Assembly: GCF_005222915.1 (NCBI RefSeq)
Contig: NZ_STFX01000024.1
Span: forward strand, 164,590-228,589
Direction of reading: 5' to 3'
DNA length: 64,000 nucleotides
From: Rhizobium sp. FKL33
GTDB lineage: Bacteria > Pseudomonadota > Alphaproteobacteria > Rhizobiales > Rhizobiaceae
The translations under genes were made by a program, and so were the position numbers. Below the pieces are notes generated by a model. It did not search any database. It was given only the letters and a program-made list of their open reading frames with translations, and had not been told where the DNA came from. This document shows, in pieces, positions 18,932 through 27,006 of this stretch (within the stretch, counting starts at the first letter, position 1; the number at the start of each line of letters is the position of its first letter).

Positions 18932-19992
18932 TGGCCCGGCTCGTCAGGCTCCTCGCGTTCATTCTGTTGGTTGTCGCGCTGGCGCCCGAGGCTTCCGCCG
19001 CCGCTCCGCCGCCATCCCTGCCCGGACGGGTGCATCTGCCGATCGAGACCCATCTTTCGGTCCGGCTGCTCAACATCACCCGGCTGGAAGAAACCAAAGG
19101 CGAGATTTCAGCGCGGGTGGAATACACCCAAGGTTGGAAAGACCCGAACCAGGCCTTCGATCCGCTCGCGGCCGGCGTCTATCGCCATGACTATTTCGGC
19201 GAGGAAGCCGAGAGCAAAATCGCCGCCATCTGGACGCCCGACGTCACGATCGCCAATCAGATCGGCGAGCCGCGCTCGCGCTCGGTGGCGCTGTCGATTT
19301 CCGCAGATGGGACGATTTCCCTGATCCGGCAGCTGGATGCGGATTTCCGCATTTCCGTCGATCTCGCCGCCTTCCCCTTCGACCGGCAGAACCTGGACTT
19401 CGTTTTCACCGCGCCGCGCTACTCGGCGAGCGACGTGATCTTCGTGGTCAATGATCGCGACCGCGAAGTCTCCGCCATATCCGACCAGATCTCGATCTCG
19501 GACTGGCGGCCGGAGCGGCTGTCCTTCGCGCTCACGCAATTCTATGGCTGGAACGCCAAGCCTTTCGTGCGCGCCACCGTGACGGCGACCGTCAGTCGCG
19601 AATGGCCGCGCTATCTGCTGCGCATCTTCATCCCGTTTGCGGCGGTGGTGTCGGTGTCGCTTTTCATTCTCTGGGCGCCGGAGAAGGTCAAGGTCGATCA
19701 CGCCGGCATTACCTATTCGGCGCTGCTGGCGCTCGCGGCTTTGTCCTTCACCTTCGAATCGAGCTTTCCGGGATCGATGTCGGTCAATTCGCCGATCGCC
19801 TTCATGATCTCGCTCGGCTATTTCTATCTGGTGCTGACGCTGCTCGTGCATCTCGGCCTGCAGCATGCGGAGTTCCCCGCCGTGCGCCGCAACATCTATC
19901 TGATCGAGGAGATCCATCGCAGCGTGCGCTTCACTCTGCCGGCGATCTTCACGCTGATCTGCATCTGCTCGGTCGTGCGCTCGCTGTCATGA
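18931..19992 (+). CDS. Prokaryotic pentameric ligand-gated ion channel (Cys-loop/pro-loop superfamily)
   Basis: Protein of 353 residues related to GLIC and ELIC. Signal peptide to about residue 24. The beta-sandwich ligand domain shows W101-T-P-D-V-T-I-A-N (loop A) and the pro-loop F148-P-F-D-R-Q-N-L. Transmembrane helices: M1 about 228-248, M2 about 257-279, M3 about 287-311, M4 about 331-350. Like other bacterial members it lacks the disulfide of animal Cys-loop receptors. By ungapped eye alignment to GLIC, M2 has Asp at about -1', Ser at 6', Leu at 9' and Glu at 19', which would suit a cation pore. Five subunits would surround the pore in the inner membrane, with the ligand domain in the periplasm. 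It is coupled to the upstream Cache gene. Ligand unknown. Confidence 0.93.
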   Translation: MARLVRLLAFILLVVALAPEASAAAPPPSLPGRVHLPIETHLSVRLLNITRLEETKGEISARVEYTQGWKDPNQAFDPLAAGVYRHDYFGEEAESKIAAIWTPDVTIANQIGEPRSRSVALSISADGTISLIRQLDADFRISVDLAAFPFDRQNLDFVFTAPRYSASDVIFVVNDRDREVSAISDQISISDWRPERLSFALTQFYGWNAKPFVRATVTATVSREWPRYLLRIFIPFAAVVSVSLFILWAPEKVKVDHAGITYSALLALAALSFTFESSFPGSMSVNSPIAFMISLGYFYLVLTLLVHLGLQHAEFPAVRRNIYLIEEIHRSVRFTLPAIFTLICICSVVRSLS

Positions 19993-20066
19993 TTTTGTAG
20001 CAAAACTGTCATGTCGGCGACCTATTGCTGTCCGGGCAGCATTTCGGACAGAAGGACGTCGCCAGC

Positions 20067-21062
20067 ATGGAGCTTCCCGTCTCCGCCATTCCCGGTTTCG
20101 TCTGGGCGACGCGTTTCGAACCGGAGAGCGGCTCGAGCCTGCGACTGCCGCCGGAAACCGATCTCGACGCGTTATTGTCGCAACAGGGTTTTCTCTGGCT
20201 GCATCTGGGCCTGTCGGACGCGCGGGTGCCGCATCTCCTCGAACGCATCCCGGACCTGCCGCCGGAAGCCGTGCAGGCGCTGACCAGCCGCGACGCGCAT
20301 GCGACCCTGTCGGTGTCGCTGGACATCGTCTGCGGCACGATCATCGACTTGCAACGCGGCTTCGACGAAATGACCTCGGAGATCGGCTGGCTGCATTTTG
20401 CCATCACCGACCGGATGATCATCACTACGCGGCTGCATCCCTTGCGCAGCATCGACCGGGCGCGGCAGGCGCTCGAGAAAAACAGCGCGCGCGTTTCAGG
20501 CCCGATGGATGTGTTCTCGACCCTGGTGATCGAATTCCAGCGCACGGTGATGGCGATGGCGCAGGAGATCAACGACGAACTCAACCGCATCGAGGATTTC
20601 GTCTATGAAAACGCCGAGAGGGACGAGCGCCACCGGCTGGCCCCTGCCCGGCGCTCGATCGTGAAACTCTATCGCCACCTGCGCACCGAACTGGCGCTGC
20701 TCCGCCGCGCCGCCGCATCCGACGACGACGAGGCGCCGGCGGGCTTTCAGGAAATCGCCCAGAAGCTCACCGAACGGATCGAGGTGGTGGAGCGGGACGT
20801 CTTTTCGCTGCAGGAACGGGCGCGGCTTCTGCATGAAGACATCGATTCCCGGGCGCAGGCCGAGACCAACCGCCATCTCTATATCCTCTCGCTCCTGACC
20901 GCCTTCCTGATGCCGCCGACGCTGGTCACGGGGTTTTTCGGCATGAACACCGAAAACCTGCCCTTCGCCCATACCGACGGCGGCACCTTCTTCGCGGGCG
21001 TGCTGATCACGCTGTCGATCGGCGCCGCCTGGATGCTTCTGAAGCGCGCGGGAATCCTGTGA
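20067..21062 (+). CDS. CorA/ZntB-family divalent cation transporter
   Basis: Inner-membrane transporter of 331 residues. The long N-terminal cytoplasmic part ends in an extended helix; TM1 is about 271-291 and carries the family signature G292-M-N, followed by T-E-N-L-P-F; TM2 is about 306-326. The loop after GMN (TENLPF) resembles ZntB, a Zn transporter, more than Mg-type CorA with its acidic MPEL loop. I chose ATG 20067 with GAAGGA upstream; a TTG at 20025 is less likely. It lies 74 bases after the ion-channel gene, perhaps in the same transcript. Confidence 0.92.
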   Translation: MELPVSAIPGFVWATRFEPESGSSLRLPPETDLDALLSQQGFLWLHLGLSDARVPHLLERIPDLPPEAVQALTSRDAHATLSVSLDIVCGTIIDLQRGFDEMTSEIGWLHFAITDRMIITTRLHPLRSIDRARQALEKNSARVSGPMDVFSTLVIEFQRTVMAMAQEINDELNRIEDFVYENAERDERHRLAPARRSIVKLYRHLRTELALLRRAAASDDDEAPAGFQEIAQKLTERIEVVERDVFSLQERARLLHEDIDSRAQAETNRHLYILSLLTAFLMPPTLVTGFFGMNTENLPFAHTDGGTFFAGVLITLSIGAAWMLLKRAGIL

Positions 21063-21066
21063 GGGT

Positions 21067-21660
21067 TCAGACCCTGTAGACTTGGCCGGTTTGGGCGCCT
21101 TCGACGCTTTTCGAATAGGCCAGCGCGGCGTCGGCCACGGGAACCGGCTTGTAGCCGCGGAAGAACGGGCCGTAGCCTTCCATGGATTCCTCGAAGACAG
21201 TCGGGCTGACGGCGTTGATGCGGATGCCGCGCGGCAGTTCGATCGCCGCGGCCTTGACGAAAGAGTCGATCGCGCCATTGACCAGGCTGGCGCTGGAGCC
21301 GGCGCGGATCGGGTCATGGCCGAGAATGCCGGAGATCAGCGTGAACGAGCCGCCATCGCGAACGAAAGAGGTTCCTTCGAGCACCAGATTGACCTGACCC
21401 ATCAATTTGTCCTTGATGCCGACAGCCATGAGATCGGCGGTCATGTCCTTGAGTGGACCGAAATGCACCTTGCCGGCGGCGGAGACCACCGCGTCCACCT
21501 CGCCGACCGTCTTGAACATCGCCCGGATGCTATCGACATCCTTTACGTCGACCTTGACGTCGCCATTGCGCGAGGCGGAAATCACCTCGTGGCGCGCCGA
21601 CAATTCGCGCACCACCGCCGAGCCCAACACGCCGCTCGCGCCGATCACCAGAATCTTCAT
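21067..21660 (-). CDS. SDR-fold protein lacking the catalytic Tyr-Lys pair (Lin1944-like)
   Basis: Protein of 197 residues. The Rossmann nucleotide site is clear at the start (MKILVIGASGVLGSAVV), followed by D-V-K-D-V-D-S and V-S-A-A-G-K-V. Where classical SDR enzymes have Y-x-x-x-K before the helix leading to A-x-E-L, this protein reads SSASLVNGAIDSFVKAAAIEL: the Lys position is Asn and the Tyr is absent. A CDD subgroup named after Listeria Lin1944 is described in the same way, with a good cofactor site but no active-site residues. Start ATG 21660 follows GGGAGAGA. Function unknown; it may bind NADP(H) as a sensor or act by another mechanism. Confidence 0.82.
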   Translation of the reverse strand: MKILVIGASGVLGSAVVRELSARHEVISASRNGDVKVDVKDVDSIRAMFKTVGEVDAVVSAAGKVHFGPLKDMTADLMAVGIKDKLMGQVNLVLEGTSFVRDGGSFTLISGILGHDPIRAGSSASLVNGAIDSFVKAAAIELPRGIRINAVSPTVFEESMEGYGPFFRGYKPVPVADAALAYSKSVEGAQTGQVYRV

Positions 21661-21787
21661 AGAGGTCTCTCCCTTGTCCTTGCCTTCGTCTTTCCATCGG
21701 TAGCGCAAACGCATCCGTGGGGGCAAGGTGGCCTGTTTCGGAACATGCGACCGGCAAAATCGCGATCCTGACCCGAAAGAACCCCAA

Positions 21788-21807
21788 TCCGCTAAAACTT
21801 TAGCGAC
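21788..21807 (+). repeat. Copy 1 of a 20-bp near-palindromic intergenic motif
   Basis: TCCGCTAAAACTTTAGCGAC, containing the palindrome CGCTAAA-AC-TTTAGCG (21790-21805). A copy with one base changed lies at 55956-55975. This copy is 65 bases before the cupin gene and may be an operator or a small dispersed repeat. Confidence 0.6.
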
Positions 21808-21872
21808 CTGTTCAAGGGTTCCGCGATGGTTTTGTGCGATGACGGGTCAATCGGGAGAAAGGGAATTCGAAG

Positions 21873-22382
21873 ATGGCTCAGGCGAGTGCAGGCACATTGA
21901 AGGCGCTGGACGGTTCGTTCGTGGCGGGACGCCCTGAAGACGTGACGCTCGAAGACGCGCCGATCAATCCGGCCTGGATCGTCTCTGGCGCTCCAAAAGC
22001 GCGGGCCGGGCTGCATTCGCCGAGCGTCGACGGCCGCGCGGAGACCAAGATCTGGGAATGCAGCGCCGGAAGCTTCTGGTGGACCTTTCATGACGAGGAG
22101 ACGGTGGTCATTCTCGAAGGCGCGGTGCGGGTGACGACGGAGGACGGCGCCACGCGGCTCCTGAAATCCGGCGATATCGCCTATTTCGCCCAGGGCAGCC
22201 GCGCGCTTTGGGAGATCGAGGATTATGTCCGGAAGATCGCCTTCTGCCGCCGCAAATATTCGGCTCAGGTGCTTCTGCTTCGCACCATGCTCGGAAAGTT
22301 GAAGCGGAAGGGTGTGCCTTACATCCTGCCGCCGGCCATTGTCGGCTCGATGGCCCTGATGATGACGCCCGACTTTTTCTAG
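21873..22382 (+). CDS. Cupin domain protein (DUF861/EutQ-like)
   Basis: Single-cupin protein of 169 residues. The pattern TKIWECSAGSFWWTFHDEET, then VILEGAVRVTTEDG, LLKSGDIAYFAQGSRALWEI, is that of the DUF861 cupin group. Only some of the metal-binding His residues of classical cupins are present (H88-type in TFHDEE), so metal binding is uncertain. After the cupin comes a basic stretch and a hydrophobic C-terminus (VGSMALMMTPDFF). No operon partner is evident. Exact role unknown. Confidence 0.8.
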   Translation: MAQASAGTLKALDGSFVAGRPEDVTLEDAPINPAWIVSGAPKARAGLHSPSVDGRAETKIWECSAGSFWWTFHDEETVVILEGAVRVTTEDGATRLLKSGDIAYFAQGSRALWEIEDYVRKIAFCRRKYSAQVLLLRTMLGKLKRKGVPYILPPAIVGSMALMMTPDFF

Positions 22383-22455
22383 AGCCGGTCGCATTCTCAC
22401 CACTTGTTAACCTTAGTGGCGCACGCTTTGCTTTGAACACAACGGCAAGGCGAGC

Positions 22456-23415
22456 ATGACATTATTCCGAGCGATCATCCTGGCGACAGCCTTTCTGGCG
22501 GGACTTTCCGCCGCGCACGCGGCCGACAACGAGCCGTGGAAAGATCCGCGCCAGGCGATCGTGCTCGACGCCTACGAGCTGAACATTCTCGACTGGGAGA
22601 AGCTGTTCGCCAACAAGCGCATCGCCGGCTTCATCTCCAAAGCCTCGGACGGTCAGCCGGAAGTCTATGACTGCTCGAAGCCGCATAAGGGCGACACGGC
22701 GGCGCATTGCAAGACGATGTGGCGCAAATATGCGGTCAGCCGGGAACTCTACCAAACACGCCGCTTGCTCGCGCGGCAGAACGGGCTGCTCTGGGGCGCC
22801 TATCATCTGGCGCGCCCGGGCAACCCTGTCGACCAGGCCAATCACTTTCTCGACTACGCACGGCCGGCAGCCGACGATCTCATCGCCATCGACATAGAAG
22901 GCCTCGATTCCGAAAAATACATGTCGCTCGAGGACGCCGAGATTTTCGTCGGCCATATCAAGGCCCGCATCGGGCGCTATCCGGTCCTCTACACCAATCA
23001 CGACACCGCGAAGCTGATCGCCCTGAAGCGAGAGGAGTATCCGGTGCTGTCGCGGCTGCCGCTCTGGTATGCGCGCTACAAGCCGGAGATCAAGGGCGTC
23101 TTCCCGATGGGTCATTGGGAGAACTATTTCCTCTGGCAATTCTCCTCCATCGCCAATTGCGACGAAAAAGCCTGCCCGATGCGCATCGACGGCGCGCAGG
23201 AGGATATCGACGTCAACGCCACCGGCGGCGACAGACAGATGCTGGCCCGCGCCTGGAGCCGGGGAGAGCTTCTGCCGAAACGGCCGCCCGTGCTGCAATA
23301 TCTGGTCAGCGCCAAAGGCGCCCTGGGCATCAGCCATATCGGCGGGGCGACATTCACGCTCCCAGGAGGGGAACAGGCGGCTTCGGAAACCGAGACGGCG
23401 CAGTATTTTCGTTGA
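22456..23415 (+). CDS. Exported glycoside hydrolase family 25 (lysozyme-like) protein
   Basis: Protein of 319 residues with a signal peptide (to about residue 22, A-H-A-A-D). The body follows the GH25 muramidase fold: an early strand with V-L-D-A-Y, a middle block WGAYHLARPGNPVDQANHFL, DDLIAIDIEGLD with acidic residues at the end of a strand, RYPVLYTNHDT, PLWYARYKPE and WQFSS, and near the end D-V-N. GH25 enzymes cleave the MurNAc-GlcNAc bond of peptidoglycan. The first strand has D-A-Y where typical members have D-V-S, so activity should be tested rather than assumed. Likely periplasmic. Confidence 0.83.
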   Translation: MTLFRAIILATAFLAGLSAAHAADNEPWKDPRQAIVLDAYELNILDWEKLFANKRIAGFISKASDGQPEVYDCSKPHKGDTAAHCKTMWRKYAVSRELYQTRRLLARQNGLLWGAYHLARPGNPVDQANHFLDYARPAADDLIAIDIEGLDSEKYMSLEDAEIFVGHIKARIGRYPVLYTNHDTAKLIALKREEYPVLSRLPLWYARYKPEIKGVFPMGHWENYFLWQFSSIANCDEKACPMRIDGAQEDIDVNATGGDRQMLARAWSRGELLPKRPPVLQYLVSAKGALGISHIGGATFTLPGGEQAASETETAQYFR

Positions 23416-23494
23416 GTTTCACGGCCTTGGGCAAGCCTCGCGTAACCATGCCCCACTAGCCTGCAATGCAAGTGAACGAGCCTAGAGCGAGCGA

Positions 23495-24136
23495 ATGCAA
23501 GCGCAGCAACGATTGACAGACAAGACCGAGATGATTGCACAGCTGCGATATTTCGAGGAGAAGAAGCAGGCGGAGCAGGCTCCGAAAAAGCCGGCCCTCC
23601 ATTCCGAATTCCTGCGCACCGGCCGCATCGACCGCAACCGCCCCAATTGGGACGGCGTCCAGAAACGCTACCTTTCCTATGAGGAAGTCGCCGAACGCGC
23701 CGGCAAGCAATTGACGGCGGCGGGCGAGCGCACCCATGAGCGGCTGAACTCCTTCCACCGTTCGATCCGTTTCCCCAAGCTCGTCTTCCATCGCACGCTC
23801 AAGGGCACGCCGCATCTCGGCTACTGTCACGTCACCGCCGCCAAGACCAGTTTCGCGGAATTCAAGGAGGTGAAATGGGCGTTCTACATCGCCAATTTCT
23901 TCGCCGACATCGAAGCCGAGCATCTGACCTTCGAGAGGATCAATATGCGCGCCGAGCGGATGTATTTTGCCCTCGCTGTGGAGAAGGACGAGGAACAGCA
24001 GAAGCTCACCATCAACACCGCCGTGCGCGGCAATGGCCTGTTGTTCCGCACCCAGGACCCCAAGGTGGCCTTCAAGAATGTGCTGATGCTGGGGGCCAGG
24101 GAAGATCAGTTGCGCCAGATCATTCGCGCGCTCTGA
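23495..24136 (+). CDS. Conserved hypothetical protein (possibly DUF6656)
   Basis: Soluble protein of 213 residues with no signal peptide or membrane segment. It is rich in Lys, Arg and Glu, with a helical N-terminus (MIAQLRYFEEKKQAEQ) and a central aromatic-rich region (KWAFYIANFFADIE). I believe it matches a rhizobial family annotated as DUF6656, but from memory only. It stands between the GH25 gene and the Sua5 homolog. No function can be inferred. The start is supported mainly by the lack of a better in-frame choice. Confidence 0.7.
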   Translation: MQAQQRLTDKTEMIAQLRYFEEKKQAEQAPKKPALHSEFLRTGRIDRNRPNWDGVQKRYLSYEEVAERAGKQLTAAGERTHERLNSFHRSIRFPKLVFHRTLKGTPHLGYCHVTAAKTSFAEFKEVKWAFYIANFFADIEAEHLTFERINMRAERMYFALAVEKDEEQQKLTINTAVRGNGLLFRTQDPKVAFKNVLMLGAREDQLRQIIRAL

Positions 24137-24199
24137 TACACTCAACTTGGCAAGCCGATCCGCCCGCGCTATAGGCGAGGCCTGACGAAAGACGGCTTC

Positions 24200-25171
24200 A
24201 TGGCGGACATCATCGACATCAGCACCCAAAGGGACGCGGGCCTCGCCCGCGCCGTCGAGATCCTGTCTTCCGGCGAACCGGTGGCGATGCCCACCGAAAC
24301 CGTCTATGGGCTGGCCGCCGACGCCACCAATCCCGACGCCATAGCCCGCATCTACGAGGTCAAGGGAAGGCCGCGCTTCAACCCGCTGATCGCCCATGTC
24401 GCCGATCTCGCCATGGCCGAACGCCACGCCCATTTCGATCCCCTGTCGCGCAAGCTGGCCGAAGCGTTCTGGCCCGGGCCGCTGACGCTGGTGCTGCCGC
24501 TGACGGCGGAGAGCGACATCCACGATCTCTGCACCGCTGGTCTGCCGACGGTTGGTTTGCGCTGCCCGCTCGGTTTCGCCGCCGAACTGATCGCCGCTTA
24601 CGGCAAGCCGCTCGCGGCGCCCTCCGCCAATCGCTCGGGACGGATCAGCCCGACCTCCGCCGCCCATGTCGCCGAAGATCTGGGCGACCGGATCAAGCTG
24701 GTGCTCGACGGCGGTTCGGCCCCGGTCGGCGTCGAAAGCACCATCGTCAAGATTGAGAATGACGAAGCCAAACTGTTGCGTCCCGGCGGCCTCGACGCCG
24801 CCGACATCGAAGCCGTCATCGGCATGCCGCTCATTCGCGCCGATCATGGCGCGGCGATCGAGGCGCCGGGCATGCTGGCGTCGCATTACGCCCCCGATGT
24901 CGGGGTGCGCCTCGACGTGGATTGCGTCCAGCCCGGCGAGGCGCTGATCAATTTTGCCGGCCAGGACATCGCCGGCCGCGACATGGCCGTAGAAGAATGG
25001 GATCTCAGCCCGCGCGGCGATCTGCGCGAGGCGGCGGCCAATCTTTTTGCGATGATGAAGCAGGCGGATGCGCTGGCGCCCACAGCAATCGTTTTCGCGC
25101 CCATTCCGGCGGATGGCCTCGGCGAGGCGATCAACGATCGCTTGGCGCGGGCTGCGGCGCCCAAAGGTTGA
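24200..25171 (+). CDS. L-threonylcarbamoyladenylate synthase, Sua5 type
   Basis: Enzyme of 323 residues that makes threonylcarbamoyl-AMP from threonine, bicarbonate and ATP for the t6A37 modification of ANN-decoding tRNAs. The YrdC domain has PTETVYGLAADATNPDAIARIY and YEVKGRPRFNPLIAHV, then PSANRSGRISPTSA. The extra C-terminal domain (from about residue 210, with PGMLASHYAPDVGVRL) marks the two-domain Sua5 form rather than short TsaC. It is followed 27 bases later by an FAD-linked oxidase gene, probably in one transcript; this pairing is common in rhizobia. Confidence 0.94.
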   Translation: MADIIDISTQRDAGLARAVEILSSGEPVAMPTETVYGLAADATNPDAIARIYEVKGRPRFNPLIAHVADLAMAERHAHFDPLSRKLAEAFWPGPLTLVLPLTAESDIHDLCTAGLPTVGLRCPLGFAAELIAAYGKPLAAPSANRSGRISPTSAAHVAEDLGDRIKLVLDGGSAPVGVESTIVKIENDEAKLLRPGGLDAADIEAVIGMPLIRADHGAAIEAPGMLASHYAPDVGVRLDVDCVQPGEALINFAGQDIAGRDMAVEEWDLSPRGDLREAAANLFAMMKQADALAPTAIVFAPIPADGLGEAINDRLARAAAPKG

Positions 25172-25198
25172 TCGAGGCGAAAGCTGGAAGGACGAAAC

Positions 25199-26620
25199 AT
25201 GCTCGACAAGACGCTTCTCGACCGCTTCAAGGCCATTGTCGGCGAGGCCAACGCGATTACCGACCAGTCCGAAATCGCCCCGCATCTGAAAGAGACCCGC
25301 GGCCTCTATTTCGGCGCCTCCCCTCTCCTCCTCAAACCCGGCACGGTGAACGAAGTCTCAGCGATCATGGCGCTCGCCAGCGAAACCGGCACGCCGATCG
25401 TGCCGCAATCGGGCAATACCGGCCATGTCGGCGGCCAGACGCCGCGCGAAGGCGGCGCCGATGTGCTGCTGTCGCTGGCGCGGCTCAATCGCATCCGCGA
25501 GGTGGACGTTGCCGCCAACACGATGACGGTGGACGCCGGCTGCATCCTGCAGACCATCCAGGAGGAGGCGGAGCGCCACAACCGACTGTTCCCGCTGTCG
25601 CTGGGGTCGCAGGGCTCCTGCCAGATCGGCGGCAATCTCTCCACCAATGCCGGCGGCACGCAGGTGCTGGCCTATGGCAATATGCGTCAGCTCTGCCTGG
25701 GGCTTGAAGTGGTGCTGCCGACTGGCGAAATCTGGAACGGACTGCGCAAGCTCAAGAAGGACAATACCGGTTACGACCTGCGCGACCTGTTCATCGGCGC
25801 GGAAGGCACGCTCGGCGTGATCACCGGAGCGGTGCTGAAGCTGTTTCCGCGTCCGCGCGGCCATCAGGTCGCCTTTGCCGGGCTCGACAGCGCGGAAGCT
25901 GCGCTCTCGCTGTTCGAACGAGCGTCAGCGGTCTGCGGCTCGTCGCTGACCGGCTTCGAGTTGATGGCGCGGATCGGCGTCGAGTTCACCGTCAAGCATA
26001 TCCCGGGCGTTCGCGAACCCTTGGCGGAAACCTATCCATGGTATGCGCTGATCGACATCTCGACCTCCGACAGCGCGGACGCCGCCGCGACGATGATGCA
26101 GAGCCTGATGGAGGAGGCCTTCGAGGCCGGGCTGATCAAGGACGCTGCGATCGCCGCCTCCACCCAGCAGGCGCGGGATTTCTGGCGTCTCCGGGAAAGC
26201 ATGTCCAACGCGCAAAAGCCGGAAGGCGGGTCGATCAAGCATGACGTCTCGGTGCCGGTGTCGGCCATTCCCGCCTTTATGGCCAAGGCGGAAGAAGCGG
26301 TGATGGCGGCCATCCCCGGCGCGCGGATCTGCGCCTTCGGCCATCTCGGCGACGGCAATATCCATTACAACATTTCCCAGCCGATCGGCGCCGACAAGCA
26401 GGCCTTCATCGACTGCTGGCGGGAAATCAACGCCATCGTGCATGCGCTGGTGCTGGATTTCGGCGGCTCGATCTCGGCCGAACACGGCATCGGACAGTTG
26501 AAGCGCGACGAACTGGCCGAGATCCGCTCCGACATCGAGATCGACCTGATGCGGCGGATCAAGAAGGCGTTCGACCCGGCCTTGATCATGAACCCCGACA
26601 AGGTGATCCGGACGCCATGA
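25199..26620 (+). CDS. FAD-binding 2-hydroxyacid oxidoreductase (GlcD/D-2-hydroxyglutarate dehydrogenase-like)
   Basis: VAO-type flavoenzyme of 473 residues. The FAD domain shows PIVPQSGNTGHVGGQTP, TVDAGCILQTIQEEAE, GSCQIGGNLSTNAGG and DLRDLFIGAEGTLGVIT. The C-terminal substrate domain includes RICAFGHLGDGNIHYNISQP and SISAEHGIGQLKRDEL, with His residues expected to bind metal and substrate. Family members oxidise D-lactate, glycolate, D-2-hydroxyglutarate and similar acids; the architecture is closest to D-2-hydroxyglutarate dehydrogenases. The stop overlaps the ATG of the ModE-like gene (ATGA), so these two are coupled. Confidence 0.92.
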   Translation: MLDKTLLDRFKAIVGEANAITDQSEIAPHLKETRGLYFGASPLLLKPGTVNEVSAIMALASETGTPIVPQSGNTGHVGGQTPREGGADVLLSLARLNRIREVDVAANTMTVDAGCILQTIQEEAERHNRLFPLSLGSQGSCQIGGNLSTNAGGTQVLAYGNMRQLCLGLEVVLPTGEIWNGLRKLKKDNTGYDLRDLFIGAEGTLGVITGAVLKLFPRPRGHQVAFAGLDSAEAALSLFERASAVCGSSLTGFELMARIGVEFTVKHIPGVREPLAETYPWYALIDISTSDSADAAATMMQSLMEEAFEAGLIKDAAIAASTQQARDFWRLRESMSNAQKPEGGSIKHDVSVPVSAIPAFMAKAEEAVMAAIPGARICAFGHLGDGNIHYNISQPIGADKQAFIDCWREINAIVHALVLDFGGSISAEHGIGQLKRDELAEIRSDIEIDLMRRIKKAFDPALIMNPDKVIRTP

Positions 26621-27006
26621 CGGACCGCATCCGCACCAATCTGCGTTTCACCTTTCCCGGCGGCGCGCCGCTCAGCCATGGAAAGGCGCAACTGATGGAG
26701 TTGATCCGCGAGACCGGCTCGATCCGCCAGGCGGCGCAGCGCATGGACATGTCCTATCGGCGCGGCTGGCTGCTGGCCGATGAGCTCAACCACCTGTTCA
26801 TCGAGCCGGTGATCGCCACCAAGCATGGCGGCAAATCCGGCGGCGGCGCGGCGCTGACCCCGTTCGGCGAGGAATTGCTGACCCGCTTTCGAGCGATGGA
26901 GGCGCGCACCGCCGAGGCGCTCCGCGCCGATCTCGCCTGGATGGAAGACAATATGCGGATCGAGGAAAGCGCAAACAGCGCCGAGAGCGATCAGGCGTCT
27001 CGATAG
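26617..27006 (+). CDS. ModE-like winged-helix regulator without a molybdate-binding domain
   Basis: DNA-binding protein of 129 residues. The region LSHGKAQLMELIRETGSIRQAAQRMDMSYRRGWLLADELN is the LysR/ModE-type helix-turn-helix, and G-G-K-S-G-G-G-A-A-L-T-P-F-G forms the wing typical of ModE. Full ModE is about 260 residues with two Mop/TOBE domains that bind molybdate; these are absent here. The gene is coupled to the oxidase gene upstream and is convergent with modC, overlapping its 3' end by 16 bases. It is the obvious candidate regulator of modABC, but how it would sense molybdate is unclear. Mop-less ModE proteins are common in alphaproteobacteria. Confidence 0.88.
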   Translation: MTDRIRTNLRFTFPGGAPLSHGKAQLMELIRETGSIRQAAQRMDMSYRRGWLLADELNHLFIEPVIATKHGGKSGGGAALTPFGEELLTRFRAMEARTAEALRADLAWMEDNMRIEESANSAESDQASR

